Below are positions 6,708 to 15,659 of a DNA stretch of 42,960 bases, in pieces (positions within the stretch are counted from its first letter, which is position 1; every line of letters begins with the position of its first letter). Made by a program: the position numbers and the translations under genes. The notes beneath the pieces were generated by a model, which did not search any database, had not been told where the DNA came from, and was given only the letters and a program-made list of their open reading frames with translations. The DNA lies in NCBI GenBank assembly GCA_002863045.1, contig PKDH01000040.1, positions 1 to 42,960 of the forward strand. Direction: 5' to 3'. Source of the stretch: Legionella sp. GTDB lineage: Bacteria; Pseudomonadota; Gammaproteobacteria; Legionellales; Legionellaceae.

Positions 6708-7982
6708 TTAACCTATGACGGTCTTGCCACGCATGAAAGGCTGTAGCACCGCTGGAATATGAATGCGCCCAGCTTTATCTTGATAATTTTCCATAATAGC
6801 CACCAGGGTACGTCCAACTGCTAAGCCCGAACCATTTAAGGTATGCAACCATTGTGGCTTTTGAGTGACTTCATCACGAAAGCGCGCTTTCATACGCCGT
6901 GCTTGAAATGCTTCGGTATTAGAGCAAGAAGAAATTTCACGATACGTATTTTGACTAGGTAACCATACTTCTAAGTCATAGGTTTTAGCCGCACTTGCAC
7001 CTAAATCGCCTGTACAAAGCGCCATAACCCGATAGGGTAACGCTAATTTTTGTAAAATAGTTTCAGCATGCTTGGTTAATATCTCAAGTGCTTCGTAAGA
7101 AGCATTAGGATGGGATATCCAGACTAATTCTACTTTCTCAAACTGATGTTGCCTGATCATACCTTTGGTATCTTTACCATAAGAACCAGCTTCACTGCGA
7201 AAGCATGGTGAATGACATACAAAACGCTGCGGCAACACATCATGGGCTAAAATTTTATCTCTCACCGTATTGGTTACTGGAATTTCGGCCGTAGAAGTCA
7301 GATAGTAAGGCGCTTCACCTGCTAATTTAAACAAATCATCTGCAAATTTTGGGAGTTGGCCTGTCCCAAATAGGCTATCTTGATTGACAATATAAGGTAC
7401 ATTGAGTTCGCTATAACCATGTTCATAGATATGCGTGGTCATCATAAATTGGATAAGCGCACGATGCAGTTCGGCTAAATCACGTTTTATCACCACAAAA
7501 CGGCTACCAGTAATTTTTGCCCCTAAATTAAAATCAAGCAGGTCAAGTGACTCACCTAATTCATCATGAGATTTGGCTTTAAAAGCAAAATTAGGGATTT
7601 CACCCCATCGCCTTATTTCTTGATTAGCGGTTTCATCGATACCTACAGGTACTGAAGCATGCGCTAGATTAGGTAGCGCTGATAAAAGTGCATCCAATTG
7701 CTTTAAAATCGTATCTAAATCATTTTTATGGTGCTCTAAATTAGCTGACAATTCATGCATTTGTTGACGTAAATCAGTGATGTCTTCGCCTTTTGACTTA
7801 GCCAGTCCTATGGCTTTTGAACGTGCATTACGCGCATTTTGAAGATTTTGGGTGGATACTTGTAAGGCTTTGCGTTGATTTTCTAGTGCGGTAAATTGCG
7901 CTACATCAAACTTAAATCCACGTTTTGCTAGTTGGGATGCCACATTCTCTGGATTATCACGTAATAATTGTATATCTAACAT
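6708..7982 (-). CDS. serS: Seryl-tRNA synthetase
   Basis: 424 aa, the usual length. It charges tRNA-Ser (and tRNA-Sec where present) with serine. An N-terminal coiled-coil tRNA-binding arm (about 28-105) rich in Gln, Lys and Leu is followed by the class II catalytic core: [10 protein letters not shown], motif 2 ([21 protein letters not shown]) and motif 3 ([17 protein letters not shown]). The ATG at 7982 has AGAGGT 5 nt upstream. It lies 32 nt downstream of lpxA and is probably part of the same transcript. Confidence 0.98.
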   Translation of the reverse strand: MLDIQLLRDNPENVASQLAKRGFKFDVAQFTALENQRKALQVSTQNLQNARNARSKAIGLAKSKGEDITDLRQQMHELSANLEHHKNDLDTILKQLDALLSALPNLAHASVPVGIDETANQEIRRWGEIPNFAFKAKSHDELGESLDLLDFNLGAKITGSRFVVIKRDLAELHRALIQFMMTTHIYEHGYSELNVPYIVNQDSLFGTGQLPKFADDLFKLAGEAPYYLTSTAEIPVTNTVRDKILAHDVLPQRFVCHSPCFRSEAGSYGKDTKGMIRQHQFEKVELVWISHPNASYEALEILTKHAETILQKLALPYRVMALCTGDLGASAAKTYDLEVWLPSQNTYREISSCSNTEAFQARRMKARFRDEVTQKPQWLHTLNGSGLAVGRTLVAIMENYQDKAGRIHIPAVLQPFMRGKTVIG

Positions 7983-8014
7983 ATCAACCTCTTAGACAAC
8001 TGTATTTAATTCAT

Positions 8015-8785
8015 TTATCGCACAATACCTCGTGAAGAATTCACCAAACCTTCAATAAGCGGCTGTATCTCAACACACGTTTCTTGCATTTTAGTAAGTT
8101 CAGCAATTGCCTGGCCTACGGTCAAACCTTTACGGAAAATGATTTTATAAGCTCGACGAAGTTCATCAATCGTGGCGGAAGAAAAACCACGACGCCTCAA
8201 ACCAACGCTATTGATGCCACAAGCTGATGTATCATGCCCGGCAATCATAATATAGGGTAAAACATCTTTTGTTACGTAAGTGGCTCGTGCAATAAAAGCA
8301 TAGGCACCTACATGACAAAATTGATGTATGGCCGCATAAGCACCGATAATTGCATAGTCACCTAATGTTACATGGCCTGATAAAGCCGAGTAATTGACCA
8401 TAATAGAATGATTACCTACCCGGCAATCATGGCCGATATGAGCATATGCCATTAAAAAATTATGATGACCAATGCTCGTTAAGCTACCACCTTTAATCGT
8501 ACCCCGGCTAATCATACAATATTCGCGAATCACATTATTATCACCAATTTCAAGTTCGGTTGGCTCACCTTTATAGGTCATATCTTGAGGTTCATCACCA
8601 ATGGATGCGAATTGAAAAATACGATTTGAGCGGCCAATTTTGGTCGGCCCTTGAATAACTACATGCGGCCCAATTTCACTATCATCACCAATTTCAACAT
8701 TATCACCAATAATGCTGCCATGCCCTATTGTAACATTATTGCCAATTTTGGCTGATGGGTGGATTACTGCATGTTCACTTATCAC
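8015..8785 (-). CDS. lpxA: Acyl-ACP--UDP-N-acetylglucosamine O-acyltransferase
   Basis: 256 aa from a GTG at 8785. That start overlaps the fabZ stop by 4 nt (GTGA) and puts the first residues, [14 protein letters not shown], where E. coli LpxA begins; no nearer ATG exists, and AAAGGAAA lies upstream. It catalyses the first step of lipid A synthesis in the cytoplasm. A left-handed beta-helix of hexapeptide repeats ([IV]GxxxxI pattern) covers about residues 5-180, with the catalytic His in the AHIGHDC segment, followed by a helical C-terminal domain (FSSATIDELRRAYKIIFRKG). It pairs with fabZ as in most Gram-negatives. Confidence 0.96.
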   Translation of the reverse strand: MISEHAVIHPSAKIGNNVTIGHGSIIGDNVEIGDDSEIGPHVVIQGPTKIGRSNRIFQFASIGDEPQDMTYKGEPTELEIGDNNVIREYCMISRGTIKGGSLTSIGHHNFLMAYAHIGHDCRVGNHSIMVNYSALSGHVTLGDYAIIGAYAAIHQFCHVGAYAFIARATYVTKDVLPYIMIAGHDTSACGINSVGLRRRGFSSATIDELRRAYKIIFRKGLTVGQAIAELTKMQETCVEIQPLIEGLVNSSRGIVR

Positions 8786-9234
8786 GCTTTTATTTCCTTT
8801 GATGCACTCATTAAATCGGCAGAACAAGCAAGCTTATCGGCAACAAAAACTTCACCATGCATACGCCAAAAATCTCTTTTTTGTGCGATTAATTTTACCT
8901 TTAATTGCAATTGATCACCGGGTGTTACAACGTGTTTAAATTTAGCGTTATCAATGCCTGCAAAAAAGTACAAAAATTTGTAACCTGGTGCAGGATCTCT
9001 TGATAAATTAGATAAAATGGCGCTCGCTTGCGCCAGCGCTTCAAGCATTAGCACACCTGGCATAATAGGGTTGCCTGGAAAATGTCCGGTGAAAAAAGGC
9101 TCATTAATGGTGACATTTTTAATCGCTGATAAATAATCAAATGCTTGATAATCTAATACTTTATCAACCAGTATAAATGGGTAACGATGGGGTAATAAAT
9201 CAAGAATTTTAATGATATCAATCGCGTTACTCAT
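8782..9234 (-). CDS. fabZ: (3R)-hydroxyacyl-ACP dehydratase
   Basis: 150 aa hot-dog-fold enzyme that removes water from 3-hydroxyacyl-ACP in fatty acid elongation. Seen: [14 protein letters not shown], the catalytic His in [20 protein letters not shown] with the conserved Glu, and [22 protein letters not shown] precedes the ATG. It overlaps lpxA by 4 nt; both draw on 3-hydroxyacyl-ACP, which explains the conserved pairing. In most gammaproteobacteria lpxD precedes fabZ; here the 127 bp to skp hold no gene. Confidence 0.97.
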   Translation of the reverse strand: MSNAIDIIKILDLLPHRYPFILVDKVLDYQAFDYLSAIKNVTINEPFFTGHFPGNPIMPGVLMLEALAQASAILSNLSRDPAPGYKFLYFFAGIDNAKFKHVVTPGDQLQLKVKLIAQKRDFWRMHGEVFVADKLACSADLMSASKEIKA

Positions 9235-9361
9235 GGCATGCTCTTTTATAAAAAATTCTACTTTGACAGAGGGTGGAATGAATATTAAGGTTATTTATTC
9301 AGGATAATATTTAAATTATGATTTTAAACCATTACCCCGAATAAACAGCAAAATAGTGATT

Positions 9362-9862
9362 CTAATTGATTTGTTTCATAACGCTTTGGGTAATGTCTAA
9401 ATCTGCTGCACTAAAAGGTGCTGCGTCTTTTTGCAAAACAATATCATATTTATCTTGGTTCGCAACTTTAGCAATCGCTTGTTTAATCTTACCGTAAAGT
9501 TCTTCCATAGCTTCATTATGCGCGCTACTTAATTCTTGTTGGTATTGTTGTCCCTCACGCTCAAAAGCTTGTTGGGCGCTAACGATTTTTTTCTCTAATT
9601 CTTTTTTTTGCGATTGGCTCATGACCGCATTATCTCGCTTAAATTTAGCCATATCCTGCTTAAGGCTATTTTCCATCGCAACAAGCTTATCTCGCCGAGG
9701 TTTGAATTCGTTCTCAAGCTTTTGTTGAATGGCTTTCATCTGATTAGAATTTTGCATAATTTTTTGCAAATCAACGATGCCAATCTTCATATCTTTGGCC
9801 ATACTTACCATAGACAGCGTCATCAATAAACAGGTTAAAAATAATCTATTTACGCGCTTCAT
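9362..9862 (-). CDS. skp: Periplasmic chaperone Skp/OmpH
   Basis: 166 aa from the ATG at 9862, chosen for its AGGAGA ribosome site and because it opens a clean signal peptide (MKRVNRLFLTCLLMTLSMVSMA). The mature protein begins KIGIVDLQKIMQNS, typical of the OmpH family, then forms a long charged coiled coil (about 50-130), the tentacles that hold unfolded outer-membrane proteins on their way to the Bam complex. It lies 84 nt downstream of bamA, the conserved arrangement. Confidence 0.95.
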   Translation of the reverse strand: MKRVNRLFLTCLLMTLSMVSMAKDMKIGIVDLQKIMQNSNQMKAIQQKLENEFKPRRDKLVAMENSLKQDMAKFKRDNAVMSQSQKKELEKKIVSAQQAFEREGQQYQQELSSAHNEAMEELYGKIKQAIAKVANQDKYDIVLQKDAAPFSAADLDITQSVMKQIN

Positions 9863-9946
9863 ATTTACTATCTCCTGATTAATAAAGATTTTGATGCTAG
9901 CATAATTAAAAAATTCTCGCGATACCATCATGTCAAATTTATCCAT

Positions 9947-12262
9947 TTACAATGTTGAAGATAGGGTAAATTGGAAAAATTGTTTTTCATCACCTGGCTG
10001 CAGGTTAAGTGGCTTTGCTAAACTAAACGAAAGCGGACCAAAAGGTGAGCGCCATTCAAGCGCTAAGCCTGCTGAATAACGAATTGCATCAGAAGCTTGG
10101 TTGGTAAAAGCGGCTGGTGTTCCTCTGGCAAAAACATTTCCGGCATCAACAAACCCTGAGACTCTTAAATTTTCACGACTAACAGGGTAAGGTAAAATAA
10201 GTGCGGCACTGCCGTTAATTAGAAAGTTACCACCAATGGCATTACCGTGGATATCATGAGGACCTAGTGAGAAACTTTCATAACCACGTATTTGACCTGG
10301 AACAGCCACCCCTCCGGCATAATAGTTTTCAAAAAATGGCAAACCTTGATTTTGTCTAAAGCCATCGCCATAGCCGATATTACCAAACAGCGACAAAATA
10401 AATCCGCGCATCAAAGGTTGATAGGCATGAAAAGAATAAGATGATTTAAAATAGGACAATGAATTGGATGTGACCGGAAATGCTAGTAGCGCCGTTGCTT
10501 GTTGGTTAATTCCTGAGGTGGGGAATGGCATTTGATTATAGCTATTACGACTCCAGCCACCTGTTAAACGAAGCTCATCATATTTCACGCCAAATTCATT
10601 AACAAAATTTTGGATTTGTTGCACAGAGCCTGCAGATTTTACGTAGAGATTTTGAAAACCAAAACCAAATTGCATGCTGCTTGCTTCACCAAGCAAAATA
10701 TTATAATTGATATCAGCCCCCATTTGATCAGCTGAGTACGTTACAACATTTAACTTATCAGGGTCTACTACGCGGTAATATAGGTTAATGCCGCGCCCGA
10801 TACCAGTATTGGTATAAAACGGATTATAGTAATTAAAAGAATATTCTTGCCCCCAGTAGCTTGCATTAAAACTTAACCCAACTGAACGGCCCGTCCCCAT
10901 AAAATTATGTTGGTTAAAAGCGGTGTTAAATTGCGGACCATTTGTACCATACCCTAAAGAGGCATTCGCTTCAGCTGAAGGTGCTTCTTGAATATTGACA
11001 TCTAAATCCACTTGGTTATTAGCACCAGCAACGGGTGTCGTTGCAATGTTTACATTTTTAATGTAGCCAAGTAGCCTGATTTGGCGCTCAGATTCTTTAA
11101 TATTATGCAAAGATAACAATCCACCTTCATTTTGACGAATGATGCTACGCAGCACGTAATCACCCGTTTTAGTATTACCGTGAAAATGAATATGTCTGAC
11201 ATAGACATGTCGACCTGGGTCAATAAGAAATGTAATAAATACGGTTTTGTGTGTTTCATCGATACGAGGCTCAGCATTAATGGCCGGAAAACCAAACCCT
11301 TTATCGCCAAGAGCAAGCCCTAGTGCAGAAATACTTTCAGTAACTTTTTGACGAGAGAAAGTCGCGTTATTTTTAATATTAACTAATCGAGCCAGTTGTA
11401 CTTTTGATAACATAGGATGGCCGACAACTTCATAACCGGAAAATCTATATTGCGGGCCTTCTTTGATATGAATATGGATAAAGACATCTTTTTTATCCGG
11501 TGAAAGCATGACTTGTGAGGAAATAATTTCAAATTTCAAATAACCTCTATCAAGATAAAAAGACCGAATTGCTTCAAGAGAAGCATCCATAGCCGCTTTT
11601 GAATACTGATCTTTTTTTGAAAAATAAGTGAATACCCCACTTGGAGCGAGTGTTATTTCAGGCAATAATTCATTGCTTGAAAAATCATGATTACCAATAA
11701 ATTTAATTTCACGAATACGAGAAACTCGTCCCTCTGAAACTGTAACAACAATGGCCACGCGGTTTTCAGTCAAGGCTGTCACTTTACTGGTAATGCGGGC
11801 ATTATATTTGCCCCGCGCGGTATAAGCTTCTTTAAGTTCTTTTTCAAGACGCTCGAGCGCGGCACGTTGATATACACGCCCCTTGCTTAAACCTAGTTGC
11901 TTTAATAATTCTTTCATTTTATCAGCAGGTATTTCTTTATTACCATTTACTGATATAGAACCAACTGTGGCACGCTCAACCACATTTACGATAAGGGTTT
12001 GATTATTACGCTCAAGAGAAACCGCTTGAAAAAAGCCTGTCTCATAAAGTGTACGAATGATATCACTTGTAGAAGAAGGCGTGATTTCTTCGCCAATTTG
12101 TACCGGCAAATAGTTTAAAACTGTTCCTGTACTCACACGTTTTAAACCAGTGACTTTGATGTTTTGCACAATAAAGCTATCAGTGGGCGTTGCTTGCGCT
12201 AGAAAGGTGAGTAAAGCAGAGCAACTTATGCTTATTAAGGTTTTTCTTATCACTTTTTTCAT
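9947..12262 (-). CDS. bamA: Outer membrane protein assembly factor BamA
   Basis: 771 aa. Signal peptide (MKKVIRKTLISISCSALLTF, cleaved near AQA), five POTRA repeats (about 30-425) and a 16-stranded barrel with the conserved loop-6 motif, here IRGYESFSLGP. It is the core of the Bam machine that inserts barrel proteins in the outer membrane. Odd point: the protein ends FQFTLSSTL, so the last residue is Leu, while outer-membrane barrels usually end in Phe or Trp. A TTGACA-N17-TAAAAG promoter lies upstream. rseP, usually next to bamA, is not in this cluster. Confidence 0.97.
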   Translation of the reverse strand: MKKVIRKTLISISCSALLTFLAQATPTDSFIVQNIKVTGLKRVSTGTVLNYLPVQIGEEITPSSTSDIIRTLYETGFFQAVSLERNNQTLIVNVVERATVGSISVNGNKEIPADKMKELLKQLGLSKGRVYQRAALERLEKELKEAYTARGKYNARITSKVTALTENRVAIVVTVSEGRVSRIREIKFIGNHDFSSNELLPEITLAPSGVFTYFSKKDQYSKAAMDASLEAIRSFYLDRGYLKFEIISSQVMLSPDKKDVFIHIHIKEGPQYRFSGYEVVGHPMLSKVQLARLVNIKNNATFSRQKVTESISALGLALGDKGFGFPAINAEPRIDETHKTVFITFLIDPGRHVYVRHIHFHGNTKTGDYVLRSIIRQNEGGLLSLHNIKESERQIRLLGYIKNVNIATTPVAGANNQVDLDVNIQEAPSAEANASLGYGTNGPQFNTAFNQHNFMGTGRSVGLSFNASYWGQEYSFNYYNPFYTNTGIGRGINLYYRVVDPDKLNVVTYSADQMGADINYNILLGEASSMQFGFGFQNLYVKSAGSVQQIQNFVNEFGVKYDELRLTGGWSRNSYNQMPFPTSGINQQATALLAFPVTSNSLSYFKSSYSFHAYQPLMRGFILSLFGNIGYGDGFRQNQGLPFFENYYAGGVAVPGQIRGYESFSLGPHDIHGNAIGGNFLINGSAALILPYPVSRENLRVSGFVDAGNVFARGTPAAFTNQASDAIRYSAGLALEWRSPFGPLSFSLAKPLNLQPGDEKQFFQFTLSSTL

Positions 12263-12310
12263 TATTATTTTACGTCCAACTTTAAAATCAGCTAATTTGA
12301 CACCAATTAC

Positions 12311-12365
12311 GAGTCACTAACCCGCCTAGCCACTTAAGTGACTCCTTTTAGCTGAACTGCTAGGC
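12311..12365. repeat. Nested inverted repeats between cdsA and bamA
   Basis: Two interleaved 7-bp inverted repeats: GAGTCAC (12311-12317) with GTGACTC (12338-12344), and GCCTAGC (12324-12330) with GCTAGGC (12359-12365). They lie in the 180-bp gap between cdsA and bamA and overlap the predicted bamA promoter and leader. They cannot fold at the same time, so they could form alternative RNA structures or mark a protein site. There is no T run, so this is not a simple terminator. Confidence 0.4.
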
Positions 12366-12373
12366 TGTGTCAA
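12345..12373 (-). promoter_or_regulatory. Predicted promoter of bamA-skp-fabZ-lpxA-serS
   Basis: On the minus strand a perfect TTGACA (12373-12368), a 17-bp spacer and TAAAAG (12350-12345, 4/6) lie about 80 nt before the bamA ATG. No sigma-E type GGAACTT box, as used by E. coli bamA, was seen here. Confidence 0.4.
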
Positions 12374-12442
12374 GAAATCTTCTTTGTTCTTCATGCAATG
12401 CCCTAAGTCAATAGAAAACATCACACTTAAAACTTCTGTATG

Positions 12443-13246
12443 TTAATTTAACAACTTACTTAACCCCCAATAAAATAAAGGAGATGCGGCAATGAGACTG
12501 TCTAAGCGGTCTAATATTCCACCATGACCTGGAATTAAATAACCCGTATCTTTAATGGCTACACGTCGTTTCAACATACTTATTAGTAAATCACCTATAA
12601 CCGCATAAACACTAACAGCCATGGCTAACATGAGCCAGCTTGCCAAATGATGTGTTGGAAAATATAAATAGGCGATGGCAGCCATAAAAAAAGAACATAT
12701 AACCCCGCCGGTGAGTCCTTCAAGAGTTTTCCCAGGACTTACTTGAGGAATTAATTTATGCTTGCCCCATTGTTTGCCTACCATATAAGCGCCAATATCG
12801 GTTGCCCATACCAAACATAACAAATAAACCAAATATTTTTTACCGGCAATGATTTGAAAAATACCGATTAAACTTGAAGCAAATGTCAATAATAATAACC
12901 ATCCCAATAAACCTAAAACAATTTTATAACCCCATAATTTTTGAGATTTAGGATAAAATATGATTAAAACTGCCAACATCACCCATAAATTTAAACTGAT
13001 TGTGATAAGCACAGGCTGTAGAGCTTGCTGACTGTACAAGATAAATTGAGTGAATAGTAATAGAGCAATAAGATATGTTAGTTTTTGAACCGTGGTTTTC
13101 AAAGGAATCAGTTGTAACCACTCATAACCACATATAAGCGACAAGGCGATCACAATGGCTTTAAAAAAAATGATATTAGCAACATAAAGGCTTAATAAAA
13201 CCAGAGGTACCAAACAAAGGGTGGCTAATAGTCGTTGTTTAAACAT
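12443..13246 (-). CDS. cdsA: Phosphatidate cytidylyltransferase
   Basis: 267 aa integral membrane enzyme making CDP-diacylglycerol from CTP and phosphatidic acid, the branch point of phospholipid synthesis. About eight TM helices. The family signature is present near the C-terminus: SMLKRRVAIKDTGYLIPGHG followed by GILDRLDSL, with the metal-binding Lys-Asp and Asp-Arg-x-Asp. Its start overlaps the end of uppS by 8 nt, so the two are translationally coupled. dxr and rseP, which often follow cdsA, are absent here. Confidence 0.95.
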   Translation of the reverse strand: MFKQRLLATLCLVPLVLLSLYVANIIFFKAIVIALSLICGYEWLQLIPLKTTVQKLTYLIALLLFTQFILYSQQALQPVLITISLNLWVMLAVLIIFYPKSQKLWGYKIVLGLLGWLLLLTFASSLIGIFQIIAGKKYLVYLLCLVWATDIGAYMVGKQWGKHKLIPQVSPGKTLEGLTGGVICSFFMAAIAYLYFPTHHLASWLMLAMAVSVYAVIGDLLISMLKRRVAIKDTGYLIPGHGGILDRLDSLIAASPLFYWGLSKLLN

Positions 13247-13994
13247 AATGTTTCTCTTGTTCGATTGTATTTACAGTATCCACATTGCCATATCGCCTGC
13301 TTCGCTGACTAAACCATAATAATGCTTTATCTAGCTCCTGATGATTAAAATCAGGCCATAGGGTCTCGGTAAAATATAGCTCCGTATAAGCCAGTTGCCA
13401 TAAAAAAAAGTTACTAAGCCGCTTCTCGCCACTGGTCCGAATTAATAAATCCGGCTCAGGTAGTATATCGGTACTTAAATAACCTTTAAAAAGGGTTTCA
13501 TTAATATCATCAAGGGCCAATTGATTAGCCAAAACTTTTGCCGTAATACGTTTACTCGCTTGTACAATGTCCCAGCGTCCGCCGTAATTGATGACAATAT
13601 TAAGCGTTAATTTTTGGTTATTTTGGGTTAACTGTTCAGCTGACATCATTTGATTTTGCAGTGTATCAGCAAGCTCTAAGCGCTCGCCAATAAAGCGCAA
13701 AGCCACTTTTTGGTGATTCAATTGCGCCAGCTCATCTTGCAATGCTTGAAGAAATAACTGCATTAAAAACTCAACTTCAGCTAATGGCCGTGACCAATTT
13801 TCACTGCTAAAAGCAAATAAACTTAAAACAGGTATCTGATAAACCAAACATTGCTCAATAACGGATTTAACAGCTGCCAAACCTTGTTGATGCCCTTTAT
13901 AACGAGCTAAGCCTCGTGCCTGCGCCCAACGACCATTACCATCCATGACAATTGCAAGATGTTGAGGTAGCTTTTTATCCACCTTTGGTTCCAT
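13239..13994 (-). CDS. uppS: Undecaprenyl diphosphate synthase (cis-prenyltransferase)
   Basis: 251 aa from the ATG at 13994; an in-frame TTG at 14012 would add six residues, and neither start has a clear ribosome site. It adds eight isoprene units to farnesyl diphosphate to make the C55 carrier lipid for peptidoglycan and LPS. Seen: HLAIVMDGNGRWAQARG (catalytic Asp and diphosphate-binding residues), KGHQQG, FSSENWSRP, and RTSGEKRLSNFFLWQLAYTE ending in LWPDF. It heads a leftward pair with cdsA and diverges from gpmI; pyrH and frr, often upstream, are not here. Confidence 0.96.
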   Translation of the reverse strand: MEPKVDKKLPQHLAIVMDGNGRWAQARGLARYKGHQQGLAAVKSVIEQCLVYQIPVLSLFAFSSENWSRPLAEVEFLMQLFLQALQDELAQLNHQKVALRFIGERLELADTLQNQMMSAEQLTQNNQKLTLNIVINYGGRWDIVQASKRITAKVLANQLALDDINETLFKGYLSTDILPEPDLLIRTSGEKRLSNFFLWQLAYTELYFTETLWPDFNHQELDKALLWFSQRSRRYGNVDTVNTIEQEKHYV

Positions 13995-14132
13995 TCGATA
14001 AAATGAACACAAGTCTACTCGTTTTATTTTTAAAATTTAAGAGGCAATCTTGAAGATGGTGCTAAAAGCGTGCATAGAATTTTTAAAAAAGTCGCTATAT
14101 ACTATTTTTTTATGCAATCAAACACAGTATTT

Positions 14133-15659
14133 ATGACGGCCAATACTCCCTTAGTGCTCTTAATCTTAGATGGTTGGGGACACTGTGATGATTCTACTTA
14201 TAACGCCATTCATAGCGCCAATACCCCCACCTGGGATAAATGGTGGCAAACCATGCCGCATGCATTATTAGATGCATCAGGTGTACAAGTTGGACTACCT
14301 GATCAACAAATGGGTAATTCTGAAGTAGGCCACATGCATATAGGCGCCGGGCGCATGATTCATCAAGACTTAACCTATATTAATGAGGCCATCGCATCCC
14401 ATGAATTTTTTAAGCATCCTCTTCTTGTTAACACGCTAACCACCTTATCCCAAGATGCTTGTTTGCATGTGATGGGTTTGTTATCAGACGGTGGCGTGCA
14501 TAGCCATCAAGACCATTTATTTGCTTTTTTAAAACTTTGTCATCAGCTTGGTTACTATAATGTTTATTTGCACTTATTTTTAGATGGTCGTGATACGCCG
14601 CCTAAAAGTGCCCTTAACAGCATCGAACTTCTAGAAAAAATGCTCATAAAGTATCCTGTGGCACGGATTGCCAGTATCAGCGGACGCTTTTATGCCATGG
14701 ACCGTGATCAACGTTGGGAGCGGACTCAAGCAACTTACCAAGCTTTGACTGAAAAGCTTAAAGCACCACCTTTTAAAGATGCTGTAACCGCCCTTAATTC
14801 TTTCTACGAACAAGGCATCACCGATGAATTTATTCCACCAACACGAATTACGCTAAAACCAATTACCGACAATGATGCAGTGTTTTTCTTTAATTTTAGA
14901 GCAGACCGCGCGCGTCAACTTACCAAAGCTTTTCTTGACAATTCATTTACCTATTTTGCTCGTCCACAAAAATTGTGCTTATCACATTTTATTAGCATGA
15001 CCCAATATGCTGATTCACTTGCCACAGAAGTTGTTTTCCCGCCACGTATTTTAAGCAATACACTAGGTGAGGTATTAGCCAAACATAAATTGCGTCAATT
15101 ACGTGCGGCTGAAACTGAAAAATATGCTCATGTAACCTTCTTTTTTAACGGCGGTATAGATACGCCTTTTGCACACGAGCAGCGCTGCCTTATCCCCTCT
15201 CCTTTGGTCAAAACTTACGATATGTGTCCTGAAATGAGCGCCATAACCCTGACTGATGCCTTGATTAAAGCCATTAAAGCTCGGCAATACGAGGTTATTA
15301 TCTGTAATTTTGCTAATGCAGATATGGTCGGTCATACCGGTAATTTTTCAGCAACAATAAAAGCCATTGAATGTCTTGATAAGTGCATGAAGCGTTTATG
15401 GCAAACCCTAAAGCCTTTGGGAGGTGCATTGATGATAACTGCAGATCACGGCAATGCTGAAACCATGTTTAACCCTATATCAGCGCAAGCACATACTGCA
15501 CATACCAGTAAACCTGTGCCATTTTTGTATGTGGGCAATAACTGGCAAATAGCTCACACACATGGCAGCTTAATTGATATTGCCCCTACGGTTTTAACGG
15601 TTTTAGGTTTAACCATCCCCGCGCAAATGACCGGTAAAAGCTTACTGGTCAAAAACTAA
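14133..15659 (+). CDS. gpmI: 2,3-bisphosphoglycerate-independent phosphoglycerate mutase
   Basis: 508 aa from the ATG at 14133, which places the LVLLILDGWG metal motif at the usual distance from the start; ATGs at 14070 and 14112 are in frame and none has a clear ribosome site. It interconverts 3- and 2-phosphoglycerate in glycolysis using two Mn ions. Seen: catalytic Ser63 in QMGNSEVGH, GLLSDGGVHSH, LDGRDTPP, ISGRFYAMDRD, FFNFRADRAR, ITADHGNAE and AHTSKPVPFLY. The stop overlaps the envC start (TAATG), a pairing common in gammaproteobacteria. Confidence 0.96.
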   Translation: MTANTPLVLLILDGWGHCDDSTYNAIHSANTPTWDKWWQTMPHALLDASGVQVGLPDQQMGNSEVGHMHIGAGRMIHQDLTYINEAIASHEFFKHPLLVNTLTTLSQDACLHVMGLLSDGGVHSHQDHLFAFLKLCHQLGYYNVYLHLFLDGRDTPPKSALNSIELLEKMLIKYPVARIASISGRFYAMDRDQRWERTQATYQALTEKLKAPPFKDAVTALNSFYEQGITDEFIPPTRITLKPITDNDAVFFFNFRADRARQLTKAFLDNSFTYFARPQKLCLSHFISMTQYADSLATEVVFPPRILSNTLGEVLAKHKLRQLRAAETEKYAHVTFFFNGGIDTPFAHEQRCLIPSPLVKTYDMCPEMSAITLTDALIKAIKARQYEVIICNFANADMVGHTGNFSATIKAIECLDKCMKRLWQTLKPLGGALMITADHGNAETMFNPISAQAHTAHTSKPVPFLYVGNNWQIAHTHGSLIDIAPTVLTVLGLTIPAQMTGKSLLVKN

